From Stachybotrys elegans (Eukaryota > Ascomycota > Sordariomycetes > Hypocreales > Stachybotryaceae), in contig JAGPNK010000003.1 of NCBI GenBank assembly GCA_020746835.1, forward strand, positions 2,418,001 to 2,482,000: a stretch of 64,000 bases of DNA, read 5' to 3'. The position numbers were made by a program, and so were the translations under genes. Below, piece after piece: positions 33,354 through 44,906 of this stretch. Within the stretch, counting starts at the first letter, position 1. Every line of letters begins with the position of its first letter. The notes below the pieces were generated by a model, which made no database searches, was not told where the DNA came from, and saw only the letters and a list, made by a program, of their open reading frames with translations.

Positions 33354-36083
33354 GGTCAAGGGAGTCCGGAGGGAATTGTCGAATAGGTCGTCGGGCTGGA
33401 AACCTTTTTGGTCCGAAACTGCTCGCGGCGCGGCATTGTCAGCGGCTGTGGCGTCCTTGATACCCGTCGAGAGACGCAGATGCAGACGCAGACGCAGAAG
33501 CAGACGCAGACGCAGACGTCGACGTCGACGTCAATGCCGCCACAATGGAAGCTCGGGACTCACCTCACGCAGCGCAAGCACAGAGCGCCGGGCTAGGGAA
33601 AGATTGTGGTTTGTGCGCAGTCGGCAGCGACTTTGCAAGAATGTATGTGTGTGTGTATCAAGAGGTTTGATGGAATGTGCTCTGGGAGCTGTGTTCCTTT
33701 GCTCGAGGTCTGCCTCCGGTCTGGATGTTCAACCAAGCTGATGGACTGACTTTGAAAGGTGTTCTGGAGACTTTCAGTGGGTTAAGCTGGGAAGCAGGTG
33801 GTGGTAATGCGCCGGGGATTGTTGACTACAGGCCATTGCCACGGCAACCCGCTGAAGCTCTGGTCAAGGGACGGGTCCGTTACCTAATCAGGAAGCACGG
33901 GCGCTTTTGGCTGCCAAATTAGACAGAGCGCAGAGCTAATTAGACGCCAAAACACACCATCTCCAAGGCTGCATGCAAGTGGAGAAGGTGCCCAGGGCCA
34001 AGATCCAATTAAACAATGCAACACTCTGCACACACTGCTCGCACCAACATCCGTTGTTCCTCGCTATAGTTCGCTGCATCATAACTGCTCATAAAATGGC
34101 TGCAGGGCGCAGAGCAGTCGCTCCAGCCTGTGGGTCAATGTAGCCTTACGGGCTCCAAGATTCAGCACCTGGGGTAAACAAGGATAGCGTCGCCCCTGTC
34201 GCCCCGAAACAGGAAATCTTAGTCGCGCCCATTGTCTCGTCAGAGCAATTTCATCATGGCAAACTTTATGTCATGATGCCTACGATGCTGTGTTTCTTTG
34301 TTATTCTGTTGCAGCTGGTTGCCCTTTGTGGCAGGCGTCAAGGGCTCCAAAACATTGAAGCCAAGTTTACTCGTCACATGGAAACAGCTAGGTCGACATC
34401 AAGCCACCGCATAACCCCAGTGACGATAAGGCCGCCGCGCTGGAGATCTCCGTAGAACTGGCTACCGATACGAATCGGAGCCTCAATGCTTCCTTAGCTG
34501 ACACCAAAACAGCTATCTTCGGCATCCAGTACGCCAACTTTCGGGCAATGCCGACCATCTTGACTCCCCACCATGACAGCCGGCGCCTATACCGACAACA
34601 GCCTCAAGCTAACCTGTGACTGTACTGGCTTCGGCGGGGCCATCATCGGGGACAGCCTCAGCAAGCAGTAGGCACTGGATCATTTGTACGTGGACAAGGA
34701 TCTCCTGGTTATGTGAACCCTGACGTCGACAGACTCCATGTGACACTCGTGTATTCCCTCTTCAACGAGTGGTTCAAAAGGTCAGCATGTGAAGGCCTCC
34801 ATCAGCCTATGCCAGCACGGCAGTCAACCTCTCCGTTCTACCTGTCAACTCCACGACCCTTGTTCGACTGTCCATATTATCCCGCGTAGTACTGTACTGC
34901 TTGAAAGAAACCCAAGCAGAATAAAGGAAACGACGTGGAAGTGGCGTGCATCCAGAGGCCTTGGCATGACTTATACGACTGGTCGAGGCTTCGGACTCAG
35001 ATGTAGTTGCATGTGCTGACACCCCCTCGCACACCGATGGCCGGGGAAAAAGTGTAAGCTGGAAGCCGTCAGTTGTTGACGCGAGAGAGAAAAAGACACC
35101 ATCACGATTTCTGTAGTCGATTGGCATGATTCCGACTGGCCCAGGTGCGATGCCGACAAGCTTGATCCTAAGACAGGCTGATAGCAATGAATAGGCTTGC
35201 GGTTTAAACGGCTTCTGTTGACCGCTTTCATCACCATGTATCGCATGATTCAACCCGTTCATCTTGCATACGAACTAGGAGCACTCTCAGATAATGACGA
35301 GCTATGGTGAGTATTAATCATAACACTGTACTCCGTACCTTGCATGCAGATGCATCCGAGGTCCTACCCATGATCCCACCGGGCCGTGACCCCGGCAGGC
35401 CGGTCGAGGAAAGGGTCAATACGGGCGCCAGGGTGATATTCTTCCAGGTGCCTGTCCAATCCTGTTGGACTGTTCAGATGCGTTGTACCCCGTTATACGA
35501 ATTTGGAGCATGACGAAGAATTTGACTGACATGGCATCGGGCAGTGTTAACTTGCCAGTGCAGCAGAGTTGTTATTGTCGTATCTTTCTAATGGTCATCG
35601 ATCGGCTGTGTCCCTAGCCAGAGCAGGGCCTGACGGACATGAAATGGATTATGTTTGCGGGCCAAGAAACATGTGACCAAACTCCTGTCAAAGCATGCGC
35701 ATGCATTATCTGCTCGTCTTGAGGATTGCACCGCGTAAGGTTGTTCAGCCCTGGCTTCTCCCTGGCTAGTAAGAGGTAGGTACTAGTACAGTACCTGTAA
35801 CACCATGTGGTTGGTGCGAACTGTCAGGTACCCCCTGGTGCCCAGGTCGCCTCGACAACCTTTGCAGCAAGAGCCATCTAATTTACCAGCCGAAAGGGGA
35901 AGTGACGAAAAAAAGCGGCAAACACGGGTCTCCCAGTCGGTGAGCCGACCACCGTCAACTGCCGTAGCACATCCCTCTGCAAAATCCCTCCGCCACCGCT
36001 GCCGTTATTGGCTACGAGACAAATTGACTGCCCTTGGAGTGCCAGCATCAGCATCAGTGGCATCATCCTTATTTTTCGCCATC
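33354..36083. promoter_or_regulatory. Long divergent intergenic region between ACE2 and the CBS/PB1 gene
   Basis: 2.7 kb with no intact gene. Near the ACE2 start lies a CAGACG/GACGTC hexamer repeat (about 33472-33532), probably in the ACE2 leader or promoter. A weakly coding-like patch with an internal stop occurs around 34570-34690. Long, complex upstream regions are common for fungal developmental regulators such as ACE2. Confidence 0.55.
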
Positions 36084-38194
36084 ATGTCTGGAAATACGAT
36101 GCGCGGGACGCCCAACCGCAACCAGGCTCGCGGTGCCATCCCTTTCCAGAGTCCGAACAGCTCCAGCATCCCTCGCCCTGTCCTTGACAGCCAGCCCAGC
36201 GAGGTCAGCTCCTCGGTCAGTGCCAGTCGTCAGAAGCAGTCAAAGCGCGATGAGGTACGTCGAGTCTGATATTCTGCACCCGCTCGGCATCATGACCCCG
36301 TGCTAACGGCGTTATCGTGCAGGCTATCCGCAAGAAGCTGGAGAGCGATCTCTCCAAGAAGAAGCACCTCAGCAGCCGCGCTCGACACACCCGGAAAGCC
36401 CCGCCCGGTACCGTCCTGGCTCTCAAGCCGAGCCCGGCTCTTCAGATCAAGCCCGCCACGACCGTCTCCGAGGCTGCTCAGCTCATGGCCGCCAAGCGAG
36501 AGGACTGTGTGCTCGTAACCGACGATGACGACCGAATCGCTGGCATCTTCACCGCCAAGGACTTGGCCTTTCGAGTTGTCGGTGCCGGCCTCAAGGCCGC
36601 CAACGTCACCATTGCCGAAATCATGACCAAGAACCCTCTCTGTGCCCGCACCGATACCAGCGCTACCGATGCTCTGGATCTCATGGTCCGCAAGGGCTTC
36701 CGTCACTTGCCTGTAATGGACGAGAACCAGGACATTTCTGGTGTTCTTGACATCACCAAGTGCTTCTACGATGCCATGGAGAAGCTTGAGCGTGCCTACT
36801 CGTCCTCGAGGAAGCTGTACGATGCCCTGGAGGGCGTGCAGTCCGAGCTGGGCGCCAGCCAGCCCCAGCAGATCATCCAGTACGTCGAGGCTCTCCGCAC
36901 CAAGATGTCGGGCCCTACCCTCGAGACTGTCTTGACCGGCATCCCTCCAACGACCGTCAGCGTGAGGACGTCCGTGAAGGAGGCTGCTGCGCTGATGAAG
37001 GAGAATCACACGACCGCCCTCCTTGTCCAGGATCAGGGAGCCATTACGGGTATCTTCACCAGCAAGGACGTCGTGCTCCGTGTTATCGCCCCCGGTCTGG
37101 ACCCTGCCACATGCAGCGTTGTCCGAGTCATGACTCCCCACCCGGACTTTGCGCCTATGGACATGACCATCCAAGCTGCTCTGCGCAAGATGCATGGTGA
37201 GTTGCTTGTATTACTTGTACCCTGATGAATGCTAACGTGTCTATCAGACGGTCACTACCTCAACCTGCCCGTCATGAACGACGGTGGAGAGATTGTTGGC
37301 ATGGTCGACGTGCTGAAGCTGACCTACGCCACCTTGGAACAGATCAACACCATGTCGAGCGGTGATGGCGAGGGCCCTGCGTGGAACAAGTTCTGGCTTT
37401 CCATCGACAATGAGACCGAGTCTATGGTTTCTGGTGACGGTAGCCACAGCCACCACCACAACAACCTGTCCCGCATGATGTCTCCCGACGTCAGTCGTGA
37501 TCGCATCGGCGACAGCGTCGCTCCGGGAGACTCGGCGTCACATGTTGGCTCAGCCATCCCTGAAACCCCCGAGCACCTGTCGCCTGCCGATGTTCCTTTT
37601 GCATTCAAGTTCAAGGCACCCTCGGGACGTGTTCATCGACTCCAAGTCATTGCCGCCCACGGCATCGAAGCCTTTGTTAACGCAGTTGCCGGCAAATTGG
37701 GCAACGAGGCAGAGGCGATCGGAGGAGTCCCTCTTGTCGAGGATGGCAAGATGAGTGGCTCTGGGTTTGCACTTAGCTATATGGATGATGAGGGCGACTC
37801 TGTCTCCATCACCACGGATAACGATCTCCTCGAGGCCATCCTCCTGGCACGTCACGGTCACCGTGAGAAGGTCGATCTCTTTGTTCACGACCCAGACACG
37901 CCGCCTGTGCTCCCGACGCCAGTCGTGGAGACGCCCGTGATTGCCACTCCCCCCACCAACGTGTCTACGATTAGGGAGCGTCGACGCGTCTACGACGATG
38001 ATGAGGATGAAGAATCCGATGAGGACGAGGAGGATGAGCACACCTCCCGCCGGTCGCGCAGAACAAAGAGCGCCCATGTTCCCGAGCAGGCTATTGCTGG
38101 CGTGCCTAACGAGCTTCTGCTTCCGGGTGCTATTGTTGCCCTTGCGGTTGTCATTGTCGGTGTATTTACCATCTCACGTGCAACCAGCAGGTAA
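36084..38194 (+). CDS. Four-CBS, PB1 and C-terminal transmembrane protein (Mug70-like)
   Basis: Exons 36084-36254, 36323-37196, 37248-38194; 663 residues. A Ser-rich N terminus is followed by two CBS pairs: AAQLMAAKREDCVLVTDDDD, AEIMTKNPLCARTDTSATDA and FRHLPVMDENQDISGVLDIT; then AAALMKENHTTALLVQDQGA, RVMTPHPDFAPMDMTIQAAL and, across the last splice, DGHYLNLPVMNDGGEIVGMV. A PB1 domain (FKFKAPSGRVHRLQV to LVEDGKMSGSGFALSYMDDE) follows. An acidic stretch and a basic patch precede a C-terminal span (LLLPGAIVALAVVIVGVFTI). CBS pairs sense adenylates and PB1 mediates heterodimerisation. S. pombe Mug70 has the same core architecture; function is unknown. The C-terminal anchor suggests an ER or mitochondrial outer membrane location (inference). 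Confidence 0.88.
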
Positions 38195-38616
38195 AGACTG
38201 CTTGTGAGTCCAATCTGGGCGCGTAATGAAATCACGAAGCCGTTGCTTGTCAGTTGTACATTTATAAAGTGCTGTGTCGATAGAACCATTCCTAGATTGT
38301 AATGGCATTCTGCCCTCTTATGCAATTCTCAAGCACCTCATCTGGCAAACAAGATGCTCCAATGTGCACGCGAATTTGGTTTTGTAAAGTCGAGAGGTGA
38401 TTCGCATTTGACTGTGAATATTGGCCCTTGAGTGATTGAGTGAGTGGGTATGTCGCTGAGAAAAATTGGAGGCAGAAATCACTGGGATACTGGTAGGAGG
38501 TAGTTGACCCGGCGCGGAAAATATGGGTCCCCGCCAAACAGCTCCATGCAGGCCAAATTTTTGGATCGAGTTGCTGCGCATCACCAATTCCAGGGGAACG
38601 ACAAACGCCAACCACC
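38195..38616. promoter_or_regulatory. 3' end of CBS/PB1 gene and promoter of MRP4
   Basis: 422 bp between two plus-strand genes. Nothing else recognised. Confidence 0.45.
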
Positions 38617-40224
38617 ATGATAGCCAGAAGCGTTGCGGTACGGCAAGGTAAGCCAATTGACACGAGGTTTCACGGCGAGACTCATTTGATCTGACTGGCT
38701 CTGCAGGCCGCCGCACACTGGCGACCCCCCTTCCGCGAAGCATTGTTCGACAGATCACGACAGACACCAACCCTGGCGTCCAGACGGCCGACCAGAGCCA
38801 GATCGAGAAGTCGTTCCAGGCCCCCGAAGCGCACCATAACCGGTGGAAGCAGGTCTCTTCGGCCAGGAAGAAGCAGAAGGCCCTCCGCGACAGGATCTCG
38901 ATGCTGGGTGTTGACTCGGCCCATGAGCACCGATCCCTGGCATGGACCCGATCCGTCAAGAACGATGCCACCGGCGAGGTCGTCCTCAGCCCCTCTGAAC
39001 GGTTCGCCGAGTTCCAACGTATCCAGAACCACACGAGGAACCTGGGATCGCACGTGGATCGCCGATACAGCCCTACGCAGCTGCTTGCCAACCCGCCCGG
39101 GCCTCGCGACGTCACTCTGGAGCTTCTCATGGCGTCCCAGACGCACATGGGACACCACAAGTCCCTATGGAACCCGGCCAACGCTCGGTCCATATACGGT
39201 GTGCGCCACGGCATTCACATCATCTCCCTGGAGACGACGGCGGCGCACCTCCGCCGAGCGGCGCGCGTCGTAGAGGATGTGGCGTACCACGGAGGACTGA
39301 TCCTGTTTGTGGGCAACCGCAAGGGCCAGATGGAGATTGTCACCAAGGCGGCCGAGATGGCGGGTGCGTGCCACCTGTTCACCAAGTGGACGCCCGGCGG
39401 CATCACGAACCGCGACGTTATCCTTGCCCAGCAGACGGTCAAGGTGGTCGACCAGAAGGACAAGGACCTCGACGGGTTTGAGACGTACAAGAACGCAATG
39501 CGACCCCTCATGCCCGACCTGGTGGTCTGCCTCAACCCGATGGAGAACTACACTCTCCTCTACGAGTGCGGCCTAAAGGACATTCCCACCATTGGTGTCA
39601 TTGACACGAATGCAGACCCTACCTGGGTGACGTACACGATTCCCGCCAACGACGACAGGTATGGATGTGTGGAAATGCATGTGAGACGAGCGCTAATTGT
39701 GGAATAGTCTACGATCTATTGCAGTTATTGCCGGTGTCCTGGGACGAGCCGGCGAGGCAGGCCAGAAGCGAAGACGGGAGGTTAGTTCCAAGGGCCAGGT
39801 CCCGTGGGAGACGTCGGGGGCCATCACGCGGCACATGTTGAACGAAGTCGACAAGGCCATAAAGAAGCGCAAGGAGGTCATGGGCAAGTTGCAGCAGAAC
39901 GTGATGGGGTTCAACGAGGAGGAGGAGCAGATACTCCTGTCGGCCAAGCAGGCATCGCCCACGTTCGAGGTTGGCGAGGGCGACATGATGGACATGCTGA
40001 AGGAGGCTATGGCCGGAGAGGTCGAGGCGGACGCCAAGACGGACGCTGCCGAGGTCACTCTCGCCGAGGTTGTAGCTGAGACGATTCCCACCACGTCGCT
40101 GGACCACATTGAGGCCGGACTAGAGGCGGCTCGACAGCAGGCTGCAGACATCGAGGCTGCAGTGGCTGAGAGCTTAGCTGCCCAGGCGAAGGAGAGCCAG
40201 AGCGAGAGCAAGACCAAGGAGTAG
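38617..40224 (+). CDS. MRP4: Mitochondrial small-subunit ribosomal protein uS2m
   Basis: Exons 38617-38647, 38707-39658, 39708-40224; 499 residues. The first exon encodes the start of a mitochondrial presequence (MIARSVAVRQ, continuing GRRTLATPLPRSIVRQ). The uS2 core is clear: LLMASQTHMGHHKSLWNPAN, YGVRHGIHIISLETTAAHLR, GGLILFVGNRKGQMEIVTKA, FTKWTPGGITNRDVIL and IPTIGVIDTNADPTWVTYTI. The C-terminal third, about 150 residues, is a charged, helical fungal extension. It binds the head-body neck of the mitochondrial 37S subunit. The last intron (49 nt, GTATGG/ATAG) must be removed; otherwise the frame stops within 50 nt. Confidence 0.92.
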
Positions 40225-41140
40225 GACTGTACAACAGGATTGTGGACTGTTACTGTATTGCATTGTATGAGTATATGGGGTACAAGAAATGTAGACTGTT
40301 GAAATAACAGCACTGTATATTCGATGTTATTCGTAACGGTGGCTTGTGATGGTTGGCTTCTGTGGCTTGATCCAGGGTAGTCAGGGAATAGGTAAGCAGT
40401 CACGGGCCCGTCTTTAAGTGGCTGTAGCAGCAAACACAGGCTGGACTGGAAACTTCGCCCCTGCGCATTTTCTCTCACCGTCACGTCACGCGCCGCCCGA
40501 CCGCCCTCACGACGAACAAATCCGGCACAGCAGCCCCGGCCACAAAAAAAAAAAGGTACAGCCAGTCCAGTACCTGCAGCACAGGCGGCCAGCGAAATTA
40601 GTGGGTGGCGGAAGCCATTCTGCGGCAGCCCCGGCCCATCCTCGCACGACAATTTTAGAGGGGCTATTTGTGCGTTTTGGTTTTGGGGGGGCGCTTCACC
40701 CCAGGCCGTAAGGACGGACATTGCCGACGTTGCGGGCGATACGAGGTAGATAAAAGAAGAGAAAACGGAACAACAATAAGAGACGGGACAAGCCGAAAAG
40801 GGTGACGTCTTGGATGCAGAGCGGCTTGTTTACTACTAAGAACTGTGAGTGCATACGGCCAGTCAGGGTTTCTTTGCTTGCATCGTTTTTGTCGCTTTTG
40901 TTTTTCATTTCCATTTCCATTTTATTTTTATTTTTTGTTTACTTATTCCCATCATGTTTCTCCCCCTTGCTTCACCATGTACTGGCCGGAGATGCGTGCC
41001 GGAGGCCAAGATGGACGGCTGCAGCATGCTATCCGCATCGTCGCTGGTTCCCGCAGCTGTACATTCATCGTCAGAAACCCCTTTCGCTGATGAACCTTGG
41101 CAAGATCACCTAGACACCGGCCCGTCTACCGCCCGCCGCC
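40225..41140. promoter_or_regulatory. Upstream region and long leader of the SPT10-like gene
   Basis: 916 bp. It contains paired TCACGTCACG-type sites near 40480, an A11 tract near 40550, and a strongly T-rich tract (about 40860-40960) ahead of the start. The start has good context (CCGCCATGG). No gene seen. Confidence 0.5.
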
Positions 41141-42865
41141 ATGGTGGCACTTCTCGACGACCCGGCCGGCCCCACTCTTCGCCGAGTCTCGGGACAGCCT
41201 CCGTATCCGGATCCGGCTAACCCGTCTCTGCCGCCGCACGTCCTGCCGCGGCAAGTCACGCTGCGGGACCGCCAGACGGTGGCCACCATTGTGCCCATCC
41301 CCTCGCGGCACCAGCTGCCGCCGTCGCTGGCCGCCTACCTCTCGGACCAGATCAACCGCGAGATTGAGGGCGGCGACACGTACCCCTTTGTCGACGCCTT
41401 CACGCCCGACAGCTTTGCGCGCTACTGGTTCCAGGACTTTGGCGCCGTCATGCTCCTCGGCAGCGTCAGCTCCGCCGATGACGTGCTCGCCCGGGCGCAG
41501 CACCACGACTACGATTACTGGGCGCGCCAGTGCCTGGGCAGCATGTACATCCGGCCCAACTACCCGGGCCGCAGCAGCCACGTGTGCAACGCCGGCTTCA
41601 TCGTCACCGACGGCTCGCGCAACCGCGGCGTCGGCCGCCTGATGGGCGAGGCCTACATCGACTGGGCCCCGCGCCTCGGCTACACGTACAGCGTCTTCAA
41701 CCTCGTCTACGAGACAAACGTGGCCTCGTGCCGCATCTGGGACGCCCTGGGCTTCAAGCGCATCGGCCGCGTCAAGGGCTGCGGCAACCTCAAGAGCCAC
41801 CCGGACCGCCTCATCGACGCCATCATCTACGGCCGTGACATGGTGCCCGGCGACTCGGACGAGCTCGTCAGCGAGGAGCGCTTCGACAAGATCAAGTTTT
41901 ATCTCAAGTACAGCAAGTACCCCAACGGCGCCGACCGCGCCGAGAAGAGCCGCCTCCGCAGCGCCGCTACCCACTACAAGCTGCTCGACGGCGACAAGCT
42001 CATGCTCAAGGACAAGGAGGTCATTGCCGACCCGGCCCAGCAGTACGACATTGCCCGCGGCGTCCACGTCGCCCAGCACGCCGGCATCAACAAGACGACG
42101 GCCACCATTGCCGAGAAGTACCACTGGAGCCGCATCAAGGAGACGGTCAGCGACGTCATCCGCAACTGCACCGAGTGCAAGGAGCTGGGCAAGACGCCGA
42201 GCTCGGGCGCCGCGGGGAGGAGGAGCACGGCCACCTCGTCTGCTGCAGCGGCTGTGCCCGCGCCGACGGCCGTGATGGCAGCGCCGCAAGTGAGCACCAC
42301 GCCGCCGGTTCCTGATGGTGACATGATGGGTGTGGCCAAGCCGTCGGATGCTGGCCTGCTCACTCTGCAGAGCCACCATGGTATGCTGCCGCCGACCATG
42401 ACACCGTCCTTTGCATCCCCGGACGCCAGTCCTGGGCATAGTCCAGCTGCGTACGCCGACCCCAAAGACATCTCAGTCATGGCGCCCTCGCACACGCTAC
42501 AGGCGTCATCACATCCGCCTGACATGCATCATCTTCACCATCACCATCAGAACGGCCCCATATTGCATGATCAAGCAGTGTACCAGCCTATAGACCCGCG
42601 GATCATCAACCAGCCGCACCATCACCACCACCACCACGCGCCGGATCCCTTCGAGCAGTACCCTGGACACGCAGACTTCCAGGCGCTCCTGAGCGCGACG
42701 GAGGAGGATGTGGGCCAAGGTGTGGACGATGGGGACTTGGACATGCTGATAGACCATGACGACGCGATGCAGGAGATGCCGGATAGCGAGGCGAGGGAGG
42801 CGATACGGGTGGAAGGGAAGAACAGGGATTTATTCCACGATGGGTTTGACGAGCCAGGAGGGTGA
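41141..42865 (+). CDS. SPT10: SPT10-like GNAT protein with integrase-type HHCC zinc finger
   Basis: Single exon, 574 residues. An N-terminal GNAT fold (about residues 40-230) includes CLGSMYIRPNYPGRSSHVCN, the acetyl-CoA loop SRNRGVGRLMGEAY (159-172) and SVFNLVYETNVASCRIWDAL. After a linker comes an HHCC zinc finger of the retroviral-integrase type (about residues 309-346): HVAQHAGINKTTATIAEKYH, then NCTEC. This order of GNAT followed by HHCC is the hallmark of yeast Spt10, which binds the upstream activating sequence of core histone genes and promotes their transcription. The C-terminal 225 residues are low complexity, with His-rich runs and an acidic end. No CoA-binding residue is obviously missing. 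Confidence 0.85.
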   Translation: MVALLDDPAGPTLRRVSGQPPYPDPANPSLPPHVLPRQVTLRDRQTVATIVPIPSRHQLPPSLAAYLSDQINREIEGGDTYPFVDAFTPDSFARYWFQDFGAVMLLGSVSSADDVLARAQHHDYDYWARQCLGSMYIRPNYPGRSSHVCNAGFIVTDGSRNRGVGRLMGEAYIDWAPRLGYTYSVFNLVYETNVASCRIWDALGFKRIGRVKGCGNLKSHPDRLIDAIIYGRDMVPGDSDELVSEERFDKIKFYLKYSKYPNGADRAEKSRLRSAATHYKLLDGDKLMLKDKEVIADPAQQYDIARGVHVAQHAGINKTTATIAEKYHWSRIKETVSDVIRNCTECKELGKTPSSGAAGRRSTATSSAAAAVPAPTAVMAAPQVSTTPPVPDGDMMGVAKPSDAGLLTLQSHHGMLPPTMTPSFASPDASPGHSPAAYADPKDISVMAPSHTLQASSHPPDMHHLHHHHQNGPILHDQAVYQPIDPRIINQPHHHHHHHAPDPFEQYPGHADFQALLSATEEDVGQGVDDGDLDMLIDHDDAMQEMPDSEAREAIRVEGKNRDLFHDGFDEPGG

Positions 42866-43133
42866 TGGGGGTTTCTAGAGTCAAGGTGTGGTTTTGGGGG
42901 TCGGTGTAAATCGATATGCGCGGCGCTGGGGTACTTATTGGGAGTTTCTTGTGTTTTTTTTCTCTCTTTCATTTTCTTGTTACTCTATACATCGGTTCGG
43001 ATCTTAGTATCCAACACCGGGAGGCGTAGTACTTTGAGACCTTGTTTACTGTCCGTAGAGAAGCCCAGAATACCAATTGCATGGCTGATCTATGGAAGCT
43101 TGAGCCAAGCAGTAAAGGCCGGCACCTGAGAGA

Positions 43134-44501
43134 TCAGGCAGACAAACCCCGTTTGAATGTGATATGCTCGTTATCCCACTCTTTCCGGGCGGTGATGGTC
43201 CAGCCGAGCCCGCCGAGAGACTCCCTGTCTACCGCAGAGTGATTGTTGATGACGCGGATGTAGCGCAAGTTGGCGAGGCGCGCGCTTGTCAGGAGTTTGG
43301 TGATGTGCTGCTGCACCTGCTCGGCGTCCTTGTACGTTGAGTACAGCACGAGATGCTCCAAGCTTTCCGGGAGACACTCCTCGAGCTGCAGGACGGGGGC
43401 CGGGTCCTCCTCTTCGTCGGCGGCCTTGCCGACGAGGATGTCCATGGGCAAGGAGAGGCGCTTCAGGTGGCCGAGGCCGTCGAGCTTGCCGAGCCTTCCG
43501 GAGCACTCTTCTAGATCTACCTCCCAGTAGCCCATCAGCTCGCGGCAGTCCAGGTCCAGCTCTTGCAGCTGGACCCCGTGTTCTCGCAGCGCACCCCCGA
43601 AGCGGTCCAGCTCAAGCTCGCAATCTCCCACCGTGGCGCTTCCCCACTCGATCCGCAGCACCTGCAGGCGCGGGCATATCGTCAGCAGGTCCTGGAAGCC
43701 GCTGGCCTCGATGAGCGATTGCTCCAGGATGACCTTGAGGAAGCCCAGCTTCGTCTCGGGCCGGCTGCCAGCCAGTGACGTGTCCCAGTCCATCATGCGG
43801 CCTTGGAAATCTTGCAGGCCGGGGAGGAGGAGCAGGCTCCCCAGCTTCGAAACACGGCTCGCGTACTCGGTGTCATCGTGGTGCATGGCGATGGTGCGCA
43901 GGTTGGCAAGAGGAGCTTCAGCGTCGCCATCTTGCCCTCCCGCCGGCTGTGGCGCCTCAGAAGGCTCACCAATGGTCGGGAGGATGGCGCCGTCTAAAAA
44001 ACCAAAGTAGACGGGGAATTCAATGGTCTCGAGCTTGTGGAATAGACCCAGGCATAAGACCGTGATGGCATCTTTTCTGAACCCCCAGCTGTCATCGTCG
44101 CCTTCATCATCATTCAGCACGCTGCCCTCGCCGCTGTTGGCGATGAGGGACGTCAGCCGATCGAGGGCATCGCGCGGCAGACGCAGCCTGTCTCGCCCTT
44201 TTTCGAAGATGCGCACTATGTCGTCCACGGTGGGAGATATGTTCTCGAGGTCGACGGAGCGGACTAGGTCAGCCAGTTGGGGACGCTCGCTAAGAAGCTC
44301 CAGCAGCTTGGGGCTGGACCATTCCTGGCGCAGGTCGCGGTAGAGATGGGGCTGGACGAGGGCATAAAGGGCTTTGCAGGTCCGGCCTAGGCGGGACAGT
44401 GTCTTGACGGCGTTTAGGATGGCAAGGTAGTTGAGATTGGGAGGGGGCTCGAGGATGAGGCGTACAACCTCCAGCCAGATCTCGTTGGGGAATTGAGCCA
44501 T
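43134..44501 (-). CDS. F-box / leucine-rich-repeat-like protein
   Basis: Single exon, 455 residues, with a clean ATG at 44501. The N terminus is F-box-like: FPNEIWLEVVRLIL, then LSRLGRTCKALYALVQPHLY and RDLRQEW. The rest has irregular leucine-rich segments (LANLRTIAMH, LQVLRIEWGSA, VQLQELDLDCREL, LGHLKRLSLPMDIL, LPESLEHLVLYSTY) consistent with a divergent LRR receptor for SCF substrates. An acidic loop (LNDDEGDDDSWG) lies near 125. Such genes are highly expanded and poorly conserved in filamentous ascomycetes, so no substrate can be proposed. The FHA kinase lies about 400 bp upstream on the same strand. Confidence 0.75.
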   Translation of the reverse strand: MAQFPNEIWLEVVRLILEPPPNLNYLAILNAVKTLSRLGRTCKALYALVQPHLYRDLRQEWSSPKLLELLSERPQLADLVRSVDLENISPTVDDIVRIFEKGRDRLRLPRDALDRLTSLIANSGEGSVLNDDEGDDDSWGFRKDAITVLCLGLFHKLETIEFPVYFGFLDGAILPTIGEPSEAPQPAGGQDGDAEAPLANLRTIAMHHDDTEYASRVSKLGSLLLLPGLQDFQGRMMDWDTSLAGSRPETKLGFLKVILEQSLIEASGFQDLLTICPRLQVLRIEWGSATVGDCELELDRFGGALREHGVQLQELDLDCRELMGYWEVDLEECSGRLGKLDGLGHLKRLSLPMDILVGKAADEEEDPAPVLQLEECLPESLEHLVLYSTYKDAEQVQQHITKLLTSARLANLRYIRVINNHSAVDRESLGGLGWTITARKEWDNEHITFKRGLSA

Positions 44502-44906
44502 GGTGATGGAGCCGGATTGTGAAGGCGTTGTTGTTTGACTATTCTTGACAGCAATGCGAATTGTACGGATTGTAGGTGCAGAGGGATGGGATTAAATCCT
44601 TTCATGTCAGATTAGGCAGACACGGTTCTTCTTCACGAGTACCGTGAATCACACTGTCTATACCACACCATGCAGTATCCCGAATCGGTATCTGCATGCA
44701 TTCAATATTACCCACCCGGACGTTCAAAGGACAATGGCGGCGAAGGAGTCTCAACCCGGCAAGTAACATAAAACCCGTTCCCATTACGGATTGAAACGTG
44801 GGGCGTCATCTGATAGCCCTTCGTCGCCTACACAATCTGAGTCCTTCTGTCCAAGGGTAGAATGGTCTCTTTATCAAATACTCCTGTCTGCCTAGATACA
44901 AAGCCA
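44502..44906. promoter_or_regulatory. F-box gene promoter and kinase 3' region
   Basis: 405 bp between two minus-strand genes. Nothing further recognised. Confidence 0.4.

Noticed and set aside
34807..35262. 151-residue minus-strand frame in the long ACE2/CBS intergenic region
   Set aside because: No motifs, atypical composition, no splice structure.
36290..37195. 301-residue minus-strand frame across the CBS gene
   Set aside because: Antisense shadow created by the codon bias of the GC-rich CBS exons, with Gly/Leu/Asp-rich shadow composition.
41126..42439. 437-residue minus-strand frame opposite SPT10
   Set aside because: Antisense shadow of a GC-rich exon; Arg/Val/Ala-rich with no domain.
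42523..42645. CAC/CAT repeats considered as a CRISPR-like or regulatory repeat
   Set aside because: They encode the His-rich tail of the SPT10-like protein and have no spacer structure.
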